From: Hydractinia symbiolongicarpus
Lineage: Eukaryota; Cnidaria; Hydrozoa; Anthoathecata; Hydractiniidae
DNA length: 64,000 nt
Reading direction: 5' to 3'
Assembly (NCBI RefSeq): GCF_029227915.1
Contig: NC_079876.1
Location: 3,722,001-3,786,000, forward strand
How positions within the stretch are numbered: position 1 is the stretch's first letter; the number at the start of each line of letters is the position of its first letter. Made by a program: the position numbers and the translations under genes. Of the stretch, positions 24,895 to 38,765 are shown piece by piece. Under the pieces are notes generated by a model, which was given only the letters and a program-made list of their open reading frames with translations, was not told the DNA's origin and did no database searches.

Positions 24895-27800
24895 CGCTGA
24901 GTTGCGGCAATCATGTGAAATTAAGAAGAATGTTATTTCTTGGAGTCCATTTGTCTTACTTTTTCATTTATAAGGTCACAGCCCAAAATCAGTCCAATTA
25001 AGTCCCACAGTCAATCGTTTCACTGTTAAAAGCGATACAACCTAGTAATACCGGAAAGATATCACGAAATACATGTTGGTACGAATACGTGACTCAACCG
25101 TTGTAACACAAACGGATTTATACTGTTTGAAAGTCAATGAAAAGTTGTTTTTGAAACTGTCTCTATTTCTTCAGCGCGGGATAACGGCTAGGATTGGTCC
25201 CACAGTAAAAAATGACATGTTTATCTCAATTTTTAAATGAAGCGCTACCACAGCGCCCAGAGTAATCGCTGAGTTCCGGCAATCATGTCAAATTGAGATG
25301 AATGTTATTTCCTGGAGTCCAATTCTCTCACTTATCACATTCATCAGGTCACAGTCCAAAGTTAGTTCAATTAAGTCCCAAATTCAATCGTTTCACTGTT
25401 AAAAGCAATGCAACCTAGTAATAACAGATAAATATCGCTAAATACATGTTGGTACGAATATGTGACGCCACCGTTGTAACTGAAGCGGTTTGATACCGTT
25501 AGAAAGTCAATGAAATGTAGTTTTTGAAACTGTCGCTATTCTTCAGCGCGAGATAACGGCTAGGATTGGTCCCACGGTAAAAATTGACTTATTTATCTAA
25601 ATTTTTAAATGAAGCGCTACCACAGCGCCTAGTGTAATCGCTGAGTTCTGCCAATCATGTCAAATTAAGATGAATGTTATTTCTTGGAGTCCAATTGTCT
25701 CATTTATCATATTTATCAGGTCACGGTCCAAAGTTAGTTCAATTAAGTCCCACATTCAATCGTTTTACTGTTAAAAGCGATGCAACCTAGTAATATCAGA
25801 TAAATATCGCTAAATACATGTTGGTAGGAATATGTGACCCAAGCGTTGTAACTCAAAGGGACTGACATCGATAGAAAGTCCGTGAAAAGTAATATTTGAA
25901 ACTGTCTCTATTTCTTCTGCGCGCACTAACGGATAGGATTCGTCCCACGGCTAAAAAATGACTTTTTTATCTTAATTTTCAACTGAAGTGCTACCACAGG
26001 GACCAGTGTTATCCCTGAGTTGCGGCAATCATGTCAAATTAAGAAGAGTGTTATTTCTTGGAGTCCAATTGTCTTACTTTTACATTTATAAGGTCACAGC
26101 CCAAAATCAGTTTAATTAAATCCCACAGTCAATCGTTTCACTGTTAAAAGCGATACAACCTGGTAATACCGGAAAGATATCAAGAAATACATGTTGGTAC
26201 GAATATGTGACTTAACCGTTGTAACACAAACAGATTGATACTGTTAAAAAGTCAATGAAATGTAGTTTTTTAAACTGTCGGTATTTTTTCAGCGCGCGGT
26301 AACGGATAGGATTGGTCCCACAGTAAAGAATGACTTATTAATCTAAACTCTTAAATGAAGCACTACCACAGCGGCCAGTGTAATCGCTGAGTTCCGGCAA
26401 TCATGTGAAATTAAGAAGAATTTTAATTCTTGGAGATCAATTGTCTCACTTATGATATTGATCAGGTCACAGTCCAAAGTTAGTTCAATTATGTCCCACA
26501 GTCAGTCGTTTCATTGTTAAAAGAGATGCAATCTAGTAATATCAGAAAAGTATCACTAAATACATGTTGGTACGAATATGTGACCCAACCGTTGTAACTC
26601 AAACGAACTGACACCGTTAGAAAGTCAATGAAATGTAGTTTTGGAAACTGTCGCTATTTCTTCAGGGCGCGATAACGGCTAGGATTGGTCCCACAGTAAA
26701 GAATGACTTATTTATCTAAACTCGTAAATGAAGCGCTACCACAGCGCCCAGTGTAATCGCTGAGTTCCGGCAATCATGTCAAATTGAGAAGAATGTTACT
26801 TCTTGGAGTCCAATTGTCTCACTTATAATATTTATTATGTCACAGTCCAAAGTTAGTTCAATTAAGTCCCACAGTCAGTCGGTTCATTGTTAAAAGCGAT
26901 GCAATCTAGTAATATGAGAAAAATATTGCTAAATACATGTTGGTACGAATATGTGACCCACCCGTTGTAACTCAAACGAACTGACACCGTTAGAAAGTCA
27001 ATGAAATGTAGTTTTTGAAACTGTCGCTATTCTTCAGCGCGAGATAACGGCTAGGATTGGTCCCAAGTTAAAAATTGACTTATTTATCTAAATTTTTAAA
27101 TGAAGCGCTACCAAAGCGCCTAGTGTAATCGCTGAGTTCTGGCAATCATGTCAAATTAAAATGAATGTTATTTCTTGGAGTCCAATTGTCTCATTTATCA
27201 TATTTATCAGGTCACAGTTCAAAGTTAGTTCAATTAAGTCCCACATTCAATCGTTATACTGTTTAAAGCGATGCAACCTAGTAATATCAGATAAATATCG
27301 CTAAATACATGTTAGCATGAATATGTGACCCTACCGTTGTAACTCAAAGGGACTGACATCGATAGAAAGTCCGTGAAAAGTAGTATTTGAAACTGTCTCT
27401 ATTTCTTTAGCGCGCGCTAACGGTTTGGATTCGTCCCACGGCTAAAGAATGACTTTTTTATCTTAATTTTCAACTGAAGCGCTACCACAGGGACTAGTGT
27501 AATCCCTGAGTTGCGGCAATCATGTCCAATTAAGAAGAGTGTTATTTCTTGGAGTCCAATTGTCTTACTTTTACATTTATAAGGTCACAGGCAAAAATCA
27601 GTTCAATTAAGTCCCACAGTCAATCGTTTCACTGTTAAAAGCGATACAACCTAGTAATACCGGAAAGATATCACAAAATACATGTTGGTACGAATATGTG
27701 ACTCAACCGTTGTAACACAAACGGATTGATACTGTTAGAAAGTCAATGAAATGTAGTTTTTGAAAGTGTCGCAATTTTTTCAGCGTGCGATTACGGCTAG

Positions 27801-28935
27801 GATTGGTCCCACAGTAAAGAATGACTTATTTATCTAAACTCTTAAATGAAGCGCTACCACAGCGCCCAGTGTAATCGCTGAGTTCCGGCAATCATGTCAA
27901 ATTAAGATGAATGTTATTTCTTGGAGTCCAATTGACTCATTTATCACATTTATATGGTCACAGCCCAAAATCGGTTCAATAAGGTCCCACAGTCAATCGT
28001 TTCACTGTTAAAAGAGATACAACCTAGTAATACCGGAAAGACATCACTAAATACATGTTGGTACGAATATGTGACTCAACCGTTGTAACTCAGACGGATT
28101 GATACCGTTAGAAAGTCAATGAAACGTAGTTTTTGAAACTGTCGCTATTTTTTCAGCGCGCGATAACAGCTAGGATTGGTCCCACAGTAAAAATGACTTA
28201 TTTAATCACGTCAAATTAAGAAGGATGTTATTTCTTGGAGTCCAATTGTCTCACTTATAACATTTATAACGTCACAGTCCAAAATCAGTTCAATTTAGTC
28301 CCACAGTCAATCGTTTCACTGTTAAAAGCAATACAACCTATTAATATGAGAAAAATATCGCCAAATGCTTGTTTGTACGAATATGTGACACAAACGTTCT
28401 AACTCAAATGGACTGATACTGTTAGAAAGTCATTGAAATGTAGTTCTTGAAGCTGTCAATATTTCTTCAGCGCAGCCTAACGGCTACGATTGCTCCCACA
28501 GTACAAAATGACTTATTTATCTACATTTTTAAATGAAGCGCTACAACAGCGGCCAGTGTAATCGCTGAGTTCCGGCAATCACGTCAAATTAAGAAGAATG
28601 TTACTTCTTGGAGTCCAATTGTCTCATTTATCAAATTTATCAGGTCACAGTCAAAAGTTAGTTCAATTAAGTCCCACAGTCAATCGTTTCATTGTTAAAA
28701 GCTATGCAACCTAGTAATATCAGAAAAATATCGCTAAAAACATGTTAGTACGAATATGTGACCCAACCGTTATAACTCAAACGGACAGACACCGTTAGAA
28801 AGGAAATGAGATGTAATTTTTGAACCTTTCGCTATTTCTTCAGCGCGCGATAACGGCTAGGATTGGTCACACGGTAAAGAATGATTTCTTTATGTAAATT
28901 TTTAAATGAAGCGCTACCACAGCGCCAAGTGTAAT
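24895..28935 (+). repeat. 11-monomer HOR unit of 4041 bp, first copy
   Basis: Monomer starts 24797 (part), 25170, 25542, 25915, 26288, 26661, 27033, 27406, 27779, 28152 (O, 314 bp), 28466 (M) and 28839 (H, part). The whole unit recurs immediately downstream at 28936-35586, where it has grown by an internal 2610-bp duplication. Private markers of this unit are GTTCTGCCAATC (25645), TTCTTCTGCGCGCAC (25913), AATTAAATCCC (26112), CGTTATACTGTTTAAAGC (27251), TTAGCATGAATATG (27312) and GTGCGATTACGG (27785). Confidence 0.92.
28152..28465 (+). repeat. Short monomer O, 314 bp, copy 2
   Basis: Same ~59-bp deletion as at 18193, joined as TTTAATCACG. Its second half differs from the 18193 copy and has CTTATAACATTTATAACGTC and AAAATCAGTTCAATTTAG, the form found in L-type monomers at 44378 and 51405. 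The deletion haplotype has therefore been combined with a different right half. Confidence 0.9.
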
Positions 28936-29611
28936 CGCTGAGTTGCGGCAATCATGTGAAATTAAGAAGAATGTTATTTCTTGGAGTCCATTTGTCTTAC
29001 TTTTTCATTTATAAGGTCACAGCCCAAAATCAGTCCAATTAAGTCCCACAGTCAATCGTTTCACTGTTAAAAGCGATACAACCTAGTAATACCGGAAAGA
29101 TATCACGAAATACATGTTGGTACGAATATGTGACTCAACCGTTGTAACACAAACGGATTTATACTGTTTGAAAGTCAATGAAAAGTTGTTTTTGAAACTG
29201 TCTCTATTTCTTCAGCGCGGGATAACGGCTAGGATTGGTCCCACAGTAAAAAATGACATGTTTATCTCAATTTTTAAATGAAGCGCTACCACAGCGCCCA
29301 GAGTAATCGCTGAGTTCCGGCAATCATGTCAAATTGAGATGAATGTTATTTCCTGGAGTCCAATTCTCTCACTTATCACATTCATCAGGTCACAGTCCAA
29401 AGTTAGTTCAATTAAGTCCCAAATTCAATCGTTTCACTGTTAAAAGCAATGCAACCTAGTAATAACAGATAAATATCGCTAAATACATGTTGGTACGAAT
29501 ATGTGACGCCACCGTTGTAACTGAAGCGGTTTGATACCGTTAGAAAGTCAATGAAATGTAGTTTTTGAAACTGTCGCTATTCTTCAGCGCGAGATAACGG
29601 CTAGGATTGGT

Positions 29612-32600
29612 CCCACGGTAAAAATTGACTTATTTATCTAAATTTTTAAATGAAGCGCTACCACAGCGCCTAGTGTAATCGCTGAGTTCTGCCAATCATG
29701 TCAAATTAAGATGAATGTTATTTCTTGGAGTCCAATTGTCTCATTTATCATATTTATCAGGTCACGGTCCAAAGTTAGTTCAATTAAGTCCCACATTCAA
29801 TCGTTTTACTGTTAAAAGCGATGCAACCTAGTAATATCAGATAAATATCGCTAAATACATGTTGGTAGGAATATGTGACCCAAGCGTTGTAACTCAAAGG
29901 GACTGACATCGATAGAAAGTCCGTGAAAAGTAATATTTGAAACTGTCTCTATTTCTTCTGCGCGCACTAACGGATAGGATTCGTCCCACGGCTAAAAAAT
30001 GACTTTTTTATCTTAATTTTCAACTGAAGTGCTACCACAGGGACCAGTGTTATCCCTGAGTTGCGGCAATCATGTCAAATTAAGAAGAGTGTTATTTCTT
30101 GGAGTCCAATTGTCTTACTTTTACATTTATAAGGTCACAGCCCAAAATCAGTTTAATTAAATCCCACAGTCAATCGTTTCACTGTTAAAAGCGATACAAC
30201 CTGGTAATACCGGAAAGATATCAAGAAATACATGTTGGTACGAATATGTGACTTAACCGTTGTAACACAAACAGATTGATACTGTTAAAAAGTCAATGAA
30301 ATGTAGTTTTTTAAACTGTCGCTATTTTTTCAGCGCGCGGTAACGGATAGGATTGGTCCCACAGTAAAGAATGACTTATTAATCTAAACTCTTAAATGAA
30401 GCACTACCACAGCGGCCAGTGTAATCGCTGAGTTCCGGCAATCATGTGAAATTAAGAAGAATTTTAATTCTTGGAGATCAATTGTCTCACTTATGATATT
30501 GATCAGGTCACAGTCCAAAGTTAGTTCAATTATGTCCCACAGTCAGTCGTTTCATTGTTAAAAGAGATGCAATCTAGTAATATCAGAAAAGTATCACTAA
30601 ATACATGTTGGTACGAATATGTGACCCAACCGTTGTAACTCAAACGAACTGACACCGTTAGAAAGTCAATGAAATGTAGTTTTAGAAACTGTCGCTATTT
30701 CTTCAGGGCGCGATAACGGCTAGGATTGGTCCCACAGTAAAGAATGACTTATTTATCTAAACTCGTAAATGAAGCGCTACCACAGCGCCCAGTGTAATCG
30801 CTGAGTTCCGGCAATCATGTCAAATTGAGAAGAATGTTACTTCTTGGAGTCCAATTGTCTCACTTATAATATTTATTATGTCACAGTCCAAAGTTAGTTC
30901 AATTAAGTCCCACAGTCAGTCGGTTCATTGTTAAAAGCGATGCAATCTAGTAATATGAGAAAAATATTGCTAAATACATGTTGGTACGAATATGTGACCC
31001 ACCCGTTGTAACTCAAACGAACTGACACCGTTAGAAAGTCAATGAAATGTAGTTTTTGAAACTGTCGCTATTCTTCAGCGCGAGATAACGGCTAGGATTG
31101 GTCCCAAGTTAAAAATTGACTTATTTATCTAAATTTTTAAATGAAGCGCTACCAAAGCGCCTAGTGTAATCGCTGAGTTCTGGCAATCATGTCAAATTAA
31201 AATGAATGTTATTTCTTGGAGTCCAATTGTCTCATTTATCATATTTATCAGGTCACAGTTCAAAGTTAGTTCAATTAAGTCCCACATTCAATCGTTATAC
31301 TGTTTAAAGCGATGCAACCTAGTAATATCAGATAAATATCGCTAAATACATGTTAGCATGAATATGTGACCCTACCGTTGTAACTCAAAGGGACTGACAT
31401 CGATAGAAAGTCCGTGAAAAGTAGTATTTGAAACTGTCTCTATTTCTTTAGCGCGCGCTAACGGTTTGGATTCGTCCCACGGCTAAAGAATGACTTTTTT
31501 ATCTTAATTTTCAACTGAAGCGCTACCACAGGGACTAGTGTAATCCCTGAGTTGCGGCAATCATGTCCAATTAAGAAGAGTGTTATTTCTTGGAGTCCAA
31601 TTGTCTTACTTTTACATTTATAAGGTCACAGGCAAAAATCAGTTCAATTAAGTCCCACAGTCAATCGTTTCACTGTTAAAAGCGATACAACCTAGTAATA
31701 CCGGAAAGATATCACAAAATACATGTTGGTACGAATATGTGACTCAACCGTTGTAACACAAACGGATTGATACTGTTAGAAAGTCAATGAAATGTAGTTT
31801 TTGAAAGTGTCGCAATTTTTTCAGCGTGCGATTACGGCTAGGATTGGTCCCACAGTAAAGAATGACTTATTTATCTAAACTCTTAAATGAAGCGCTACCA
31901 CAGCGCCCAGTGTAATCGCTGAGTTCCGGCAATCATGTCAAATTAAGATGAATGTTATTTCTTGGAGTCCAATTGACTCATTTATCACATTTATATGGTC
32001 ACAGCCCAAAATCGGTTCAATAAGGTCCCACAGTCAATCGTTTCACTGTTAAAAGAGATACAACCTAGTAATACCGGAAAGACATCACTAAATACATGTT
32101 GGTACGAATATGTGACTCAACCGTTGTAACTCAGACGGATTGATACCGTTAGAAAGTCAATGAAACGTAGTTTTTGAAACTGTCGCTATTTTTTCAGCGC
32201 GCGATAACAGCTAGGATTGGTCCCACGGTAAAAATTGACTTATTTATCTAAATTTTTAAATGAAGCGCTACCACAGCGCCTAGTGTAATCGCTGAGTTCT
32301 GCCAATCATGTCAAATTAAGATGAATGTTATTTCTTGGAGTCCAATTGTCTCATTTATCATATTTATCAGGTCACGGTCCAAAGTTAGTTCAATTAAGTC
32401 CCACATTCAATCGTTTTACTGTTAAAAGCGATGCAACCTAGTAATATCAGATAAATATCGCTAAATACATGTTGGTAGGAATATGTGACCCAAGCGTTGT
32501 AACTCAAAGGGACTGACATCGATAGAAAGTCCGTGAAAAGTAATATTTGAAACTGTCTCTATTTCTTCTGCGCGCACTAACGGATAGGATTCGTCCCACG

Positions 32601-34832
32601 GCTAAAAAATGACTTTTTTATCTTAATTTTCAACTGAAGTGCTACCACAGGGACCAGTGTTATCCCTGAGTTGCGGCAATCATGTCAAATTAAGAAGAGT
32701 GTTATTTCTTGGAGTCCAATTGTCTTACTTTTACATTTATAAGGTCACAGCCCAAAATCAGTTTAATTAAATCCCACAGTCAATCGTTTCACTGTTAAAA
32801 GCGATACAACCTGGTAATACCGGAAAGATATCAAGAAATACATGTTGGTACGAATATGTGACTTAACCGTTGTAACACAAACAGATTGATACTGTTAAAA
32901 AGTCAATGAAATGTAGTTTTTTAAACTGTCGCTATTTTTTCAGCGCGCGGTAACGGATAGGATTGGTCCCACAGTAAAGAATGACTTATTAATCTAAACT
33001 CTTAAATGAAGCACTACCACAGCGGCCAGTGTAATCGCTGAGTTCCGGCAATCATGTGAAATTAAGAAGAATTTTAATTCTTGGAGATCAATTGTCTCAC
33101 TTATGATATTGATCAGGTCACAGTCCAAAGTTAGTTCAATTATGTCCCACAGTCAGTCGTTTCATTGTTAAAAGAGATGCAATCTAGTAATATCAGAAAA
33201 GTATCACTAAATACATGTTGGTACGAATATGTGACCCAACCGTTGTAACTCAAACGAACTGACACCGTTAGAAAGTCAATGAAATGTAGTTTTAGAAACT
33301 GTCGCTATTTCTTCAGGGCGCGATAACGGCTAGGATTGGTCCCACAGTAAAGAATGACTTATTTATCTAAACTCGTAAATGAAGCGCTACCACAGCGCCC
33401 AGTGTAATCGCTGAGTTCCGGCAATCATGTCAAATTGAGAAGAATGTTACTTCTTGGAGTCCAATTGTCTCACTTATAATATTTATTATGTCACAGTCCA
33501 AAGTTAGTTCAATTAAGTCCCACAGTCAGTCGGTTCATTGTTAAAAGCGATGCAATCTAGTAATATGAGAAAAATATTGCTAAATACATGTTGGTACGAA
33601 TATGTGACCCACCCGTTGTAACTCAAACGAACTGACACCGTTAGAAAGTCAATGAAATGTAGTTTTTGAAACTGTCGCTATTCTTCAGCGCGAGATAACG
33701 GCTAGGATTGGTCCCAAGTTAAAAATTGACTTATTTATCTAAATTTTTAAATGAAGCGCTACCAAAGCGCCTAGTGTAATCGCTGAGTTCTGGCAATCAT
33801 GTCAAATTAAAATGAATGTTATTTCTTGGAGTCCAATTGTCTCATTTATCATATTTATCAGGTCACAGTTCAAAGTTAGTTCAATTAAGTCCCACATTCA
33901 ATCGTTATACTGTTTAAAGCGATGCAACCTAGTAATATCAGATAAATATCGCTAAATACATGTTAGCATGAATATGTGACCCTACCGTTGTAACTCAAAG
34001 GGACTGACATCGATAGAAAGTCCGTGAAAAGTAGTATTTGAAACTGTCTCTATTTCTTTAGCGCGCGCTAACGGTTTGGATTCGTCCCACGGCTAAAGAA
34101 TGACTTTTTTATCTTAATTTTCAACTGAAGCGCTACCACAGGGACTAGTGTAATCCCTGAGTTGCGGCAATCATGTCCAATTAAGAAGAGTGTTATTTCT
34201 TGGAGTCCAATTGTCTTACTTTTACATTTATAAGGTCACAGGCAAAAATCAGTTCAATTAAGTCCCACAGTCAATCGTTTCACTGTTAAAAGCGATACAA
34301 CCTAGTAATACCGGAAAGATATCACAAAATACATGTTGGTACGAATATGTGACTCAACCGTTGTAACACAAACGGATTGATACTGTTAGAAAGTCAATGA
34401 AATGTAGTTTTTGAAAGTGTCGCAATTTTTTCAGCGTGCGATTACGGCTAGGATTGGTCCCACAGTAAAGAATGACTTATTTATCTAAACTCTTAAATGA
34501 AGCGCTACCACAGCGCCCAGTGTAATCGCTGAGTTCCGGCAATCATGTCAAATTAAGATGAATGTTATTTCTTGGAGTCCAATTGACTCATTTATCACAT
34601 TTATATGGTCACAGCCCAAAATCGGTTCAATAAGGTCCCACAGTCAATCGTTTCACTGTTAAAAGAGATACAACCTAGTAATACCGGAAAGACATCACTA
34701 AATACATGTTGGTACGAATATGTGACTCAACCGTTGTAACTCAGACGGATTGATACCGTTAGAAAGTCAATGAAACGTAGTTTTTGAAACTGTCGCTATT
34801 TTTTCAGCGCGCGATAACAGCTAGGATTGGTC
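29612..34832 (+). repeat. Exact tandem 7-monomer duplication, period 2610 bp
   Basis: Monomer starts 29583, 29956, 30329, 30702, 31074, 31447, 31820 recur as 32193, 32566, 32939, 33312, 33684, 34057, 34430, all 2610 bp apart; I saw no difference between the copies. The junction is in the monomer at 32193: it begins like the O monomer (GCGATAACAGC) and changes to A-type (CACGGTAAAAATTGAC) within the shared CTAGGATTGGTCCCAC at about 32210-32226. The 59-bp-deleted tail of that O monomer reappears at 34803. Confidence 0.94.
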
Positions 34833-35116
34833 CCACAGTAAAAATGACTTATTTAATCACGTCAAATTAAGAAGGATGTTATTTCTTGGAGTCCAATTGT
34901 CTCACTTATAACATTTATAACGTCACAGTCCAAAATCAGTTCAATTTAGTCCCACAGTCAATCGTTTCACTGTTAAAAGCAATACAACCTATTAATATGA
35001 GAAAAATATCGCCAAATGCTTGTTTGTACGAATATGTGACACAAACGTTCTAACTCAAATGGACTGATACTGTTAGAAAGTCATTGAAATGTAGTTCTTG
35101 AAGCTGTCAATATTTC
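34803..35116 (+). repeat. Short monomer O, 314 bp, copy 3
   Basis: Copy of the monomer at 28152, 6651 bp downstream, in the second 11-monomer unit. It is followed as before by the M monomer (35117, GCAGCCTAACGGCTACG) and the H monomer (35490, TGATTTCTTTATGTAAATT). Confidence 0.9.
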
Positions 35117-35586
35117 TTCAGCGCAGCCTAACGGCTACGATTGCTCCCACAGTACAAAATGACTTATTTATCTACATTTTTAAATGAAGCGCTACAACAG
35201 CGGCCAGTGTAATCGCTGAGTTCCGGCAATCACGTCAAATTAAGAAGAATGTTACTTCTTGGAGTCCAATTGTCTCATTTATCAAATTTATCAGGTCACA
35301 GTCAAAAGTTAGTTCAATTAAGTCCCACAGTCAATCGTTTCATTGTTAAAAGCTATGCAACCTAGTAATATCAGAAAAATATCGCTAAAAACATGTTAGT
35401 ACGAATATGTGACCCAACCGTTATAACTCAAACGGACAGACACCGTTAGAAAGGAAATGAGATGTAATTTTTGAACCTTTCGCTATTTCTTCAGCGCGCG
35501 ATAACGGCTAGGATTGGTCACACGGTAAAGAATGATTTCTTTATGTAAATTTTTAAATGAAGCGCTACCACAGCGCCAAGTGTAAT

Positions 35587-36540
35587 CGCTGAGTTCCGGC
35601 GATCACGCCAAATTAAGAAGACTGTTTTTTCTTGGAGTCCAATTGTCTCATTTATCACATTTATCAGGTCACAGACCAAATTTAGTTTAATTAAGTCCCA
35701 CAGTCAATCGTTTCATTGTTAAAAGCGATGCAATCTAGTAATATCAGAAAAATATCGCTAAATACATGTTGGTACGAATATGTGACCCAACCATTGTAAC
35801 TCAAACGGACTGACACCGTTAGAAAGTCAATTAAATGTAGTTTTTGAAACTGTCTCTATTCTTCAGCGCGCGATAACGGCTAGGATTGGTCCCACGGTAA
35901 AGAATGACTTATTTATCTAAATTTTGAAATAAAGCGCTACCACAGCGCCCAATGTAATCGCTGAGTTCCGGCAAGCACATCCAATTAAGAAGAATGTTAT
36001 TTCTTGGAGTCCAATTGTCTCATTTATCACATTTATCAGGTCGCAGTCCAAAGATAGTTCAATTAAGTCCCACAGTCAATCGTTTTATTGTTAAAAGCGA
36101 TGCAATCTAGTAATATCAGAAAAATATCGCTAAATACATGTTGGTACGAATATGTGACCCAACCATTGTAACTCAAACGGACAGACACCGTTACAAAGTC
36201 AATGAAATGTAGCTTTTGAAACTGGCGCTATTCTTCAGCGCGCGATAACGGCTAGGATTGGTCCCAAGGTAAAAAATAACTTATTTATCTAAATTTTTAA
36301 ATGAAGCGCTACCACAGCGCCCAGTGTAATCGCTGAGTTCCGTCAATCATGTCAAATTAAGATGAATGTTATTTCTTGGAGTCCAATTGTCTTATTTATC
36401 ACATTTATCAGGTCACAGTCCAAAGTTAGTTCAATTAAGTCCAACATACAATTGTTTCACTGTTAAAAGCGATGCAACCTAGTAATATTAGATAAATATC
36501 GCTAAATACATGGTGGTATGAATATGTGACCCAACCGTTG
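35587..36540 (+). repeat. H, I and J monomers
   Basis: Monomers start at 35490 (H), 35862 (I) and 36234 (J). Markers: H has GGTCACACGGTAAAG and GCGATCACGCC; I has TTTTGAAATAAAGCG, CCCAATGTAATC and GCAAGCACATCC; J has AAAAATAACTTATT, GAGTTCCGTC, AAGTCCAACATACAATTG and CATGGTGGTATG. J ends with B-type sequence (TTGTAACACAAACCGATTG), so it is itself a chimera. The same H-I-J series recurs at 45124, 45496, 45868 and in the 6-mer block at 52151-56618. Confidence 0.85.
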
Positions 36541-38765
36541 TAACACAAACCGATTGATACTGTTAGAAAGTCAATGAAATGTAGTTTTTGAAACTGTCTC
36601 TATTTCTTCAGCGCGGGATAACGGCTAGGATTGCTCCCACAGTAAAAATTGACTTATTCATCTAAATTTTTAAATGAAGCGCTACCACAGCGCCTAGTGT
36701 AATCGCTGAGTTCTGGCAATCATGTCAAATTAAAATGAATGTTATTTCTTGGAGTCCAATTGTTTCATTTATCATATTTATCAGGTCACAGTTCAAAGTT
36801 AGTTCAATTAAGTCCCACGTTCAATCGTTATACTGTTAAAAGCGATGCAACCTAGTAATATCAGATAAATATCGCTAAATACATGTTAGTACGAATATGT
36901 GACCCAACCGTTGTAACTCAAAGGGACTGACATCGATAGAAAGTCCGTGAAAAGTAGTATTTGAAACTGTCTCTATTTCTTTAGCGCGCGCTAACGGTTT
37001 GGATTCGTCCCACGGCTAAAAAATGACTTTTTTATCTTAATTTTCAACTGAAGCGCTACCACAGGGACCAGTGTAATCCCTGAGTTGCGGCAATCATGTC
37101 CAATTAAGAAGAGTGTTATTTCTTGGAGTCCATTTGTCTTACTTTTACATTTATAAGGTCACAGGCAAAAATCAGTTCAATTAAGTCCCACAGTCAATCG
37201 TTTCACTGTTAAAAGCGATACAACCTAGTAATACCGGAAAGATATCACGAAATACATGTTGGTACGAATATGTGACTCAACCGTTGTAACACAAACCGAT
37301 TGATACTGTTAGAAAGTCAATGAAATGTAGTTTTTGAAACTGTCTCTATTTCTTCAGCGCGGGATAACGGCTAGGATTGCTCCCACAGTAAAAATTGACT
37401 TATTCATCTAAATTTTTAAATGAAGCGCTACCACAGCGCCTAGTGTAATCGCTGAGTTCTGGCAATCATGTCAAATTAAAATGAATGTTATTTCTTGGAG
37501 TCCAATTGTTTCATTTATCATATTTATCAGGTCACAGTTCAAAGTTAGTTCAATTAAGTCCCACGTTCAATCGTTAAAATGTTAAAAGCGATGCAACCTA
37601 GTAATATCAGATAAATATCGCTAAATACATGTTAGTACGAATATGTGACCCAACCGTTGTAACTCAAAGGGACTGACATCGATAGAAAGTCCGTGAAAAG
37701 TAGTATTTGAAACTGTCTCTATTTCTTTAGCGCGCGCTAACGGTTTGGATTCGTCCCACGGCTAAAAAATGACTTTTTTATCTTAATTTTCAACTGAAGC
37801 GCTACCACAGGGACCAGTGTAATCCCTGAGTTGCGGCAATCATGTCCAATTAAGAAGAGTGTTATTTCTTGGAGTCCATTTGTCTTACTTTTACATTTAT
37901 AAGGTCACAGGCAAAAATCAGTTCAATTAAGTCCCACAGTCAATCGTTTCACTGTTAAAAGCGATACAACCTAGTAATACCGGAAAGATATCACGAAATA
38001 CATGTTGGTACGAATATGTGACTCAACCGTTGTAACACAAACCGATTGATACTGTTAGAAAGTCAATGAAATGTAGTTTTTGAAACTGTCTCTATTTCTT
38101 CAGCGCGGGATAACGGCTAGGATTGCTCCCACAGTAAAAATTGACTTATTCATCTAAATTTTTAAATGAAGCGCTACCACAGCGCCTAGTGTAATCGCTG
38201 AGTTCTGGCAATCATGTCAAATTAAAATGAATGTTATTTCTTGGAGTCCAATTGTTTCATTTATCATATTTATCAGGTCACAGTTCAAAGTTAGTTCAAT
38301 TAAGTCCCACGTTCAATCGTTATACTGTTAAAAGCGATGCAACCTAGTAATATCAGATAAATATCGCTAAATACATGTTAGTACGAATATGTGACCCAAC
38401 CGTTGTAACTCAAAGGGACTGACATCGATAGAAAGTCCGTGAAAAGTAGTATTTGAAACTGTCTCTATTTCTTTAGCGCGCGCTAACGGTTTGGATTCGT
38501 CCCACGGCTAAAAAACGACTTTTTTATCTTAATTTTCAACTGAAGCGCTACCACAGGGACCAGTGTAATCCCTGAGTTGCGGCAATCATGTCCAATTAAG
38601 AAGAGTGTTATTTCTTGGAGTCCATTTGTCTTACTTTTACATTTATAAGGTCACAGGCAAAAATCAGTTCAATTAAGTCCCACAGTCAATCGTTTCACTG
38701 TTAAAAGCGATACAACCTAGTAATACCGGAAAGATATCACGAAATACATGTTGGTACGAATATGT
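36541..38765 (+). repeat. Tandem 2-monomer HOR (A-B dimer), period 746 bp, three copies
   Basis: Dimers start at 36607, 37353 and 38099, with the B partners at 36980, 37726 and 38472. The A-type partner is marked by GGATAACGGCTAGGATTGC and CTTATTCATCTAAATTT; the B partner by CTTTAGCGCGCGCTAACGG. The middle copy has the private change TCGTTAAAATGTTAAAAGC at 37572, where the outer copies read TCGTTATACTG. Two dimer copies, including this private change, are present at 46241-47660. Confidence 0.93.

Larger units (their letters stand above)
28936..35586 (+). repeat. 11-monomer HOR unit, second copy, expanded by an internal duplication
   Basis: The first 3.29 kb (28936-32226) repeat 24895-28185 at an offset of 4041 bp, and the last 0.75 kb (34836-35586) repeat 28185-28935 at an offset of 6651. 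The excess of 2610 bp is exactly the internal tandem duplication at 29612-34832. Only a few base differences from the first copy were seen, including 26281 G to 30322 C and 26643 G to 30684 A. Confidence 0.92.

Noticed and set aside
28185-28215. Possible transposon insertion or excision footprint at the shortened monomers
   Set aside because: The 314-bp monomers show a simple loss with no target-site duplication, inverted ends or added bases.
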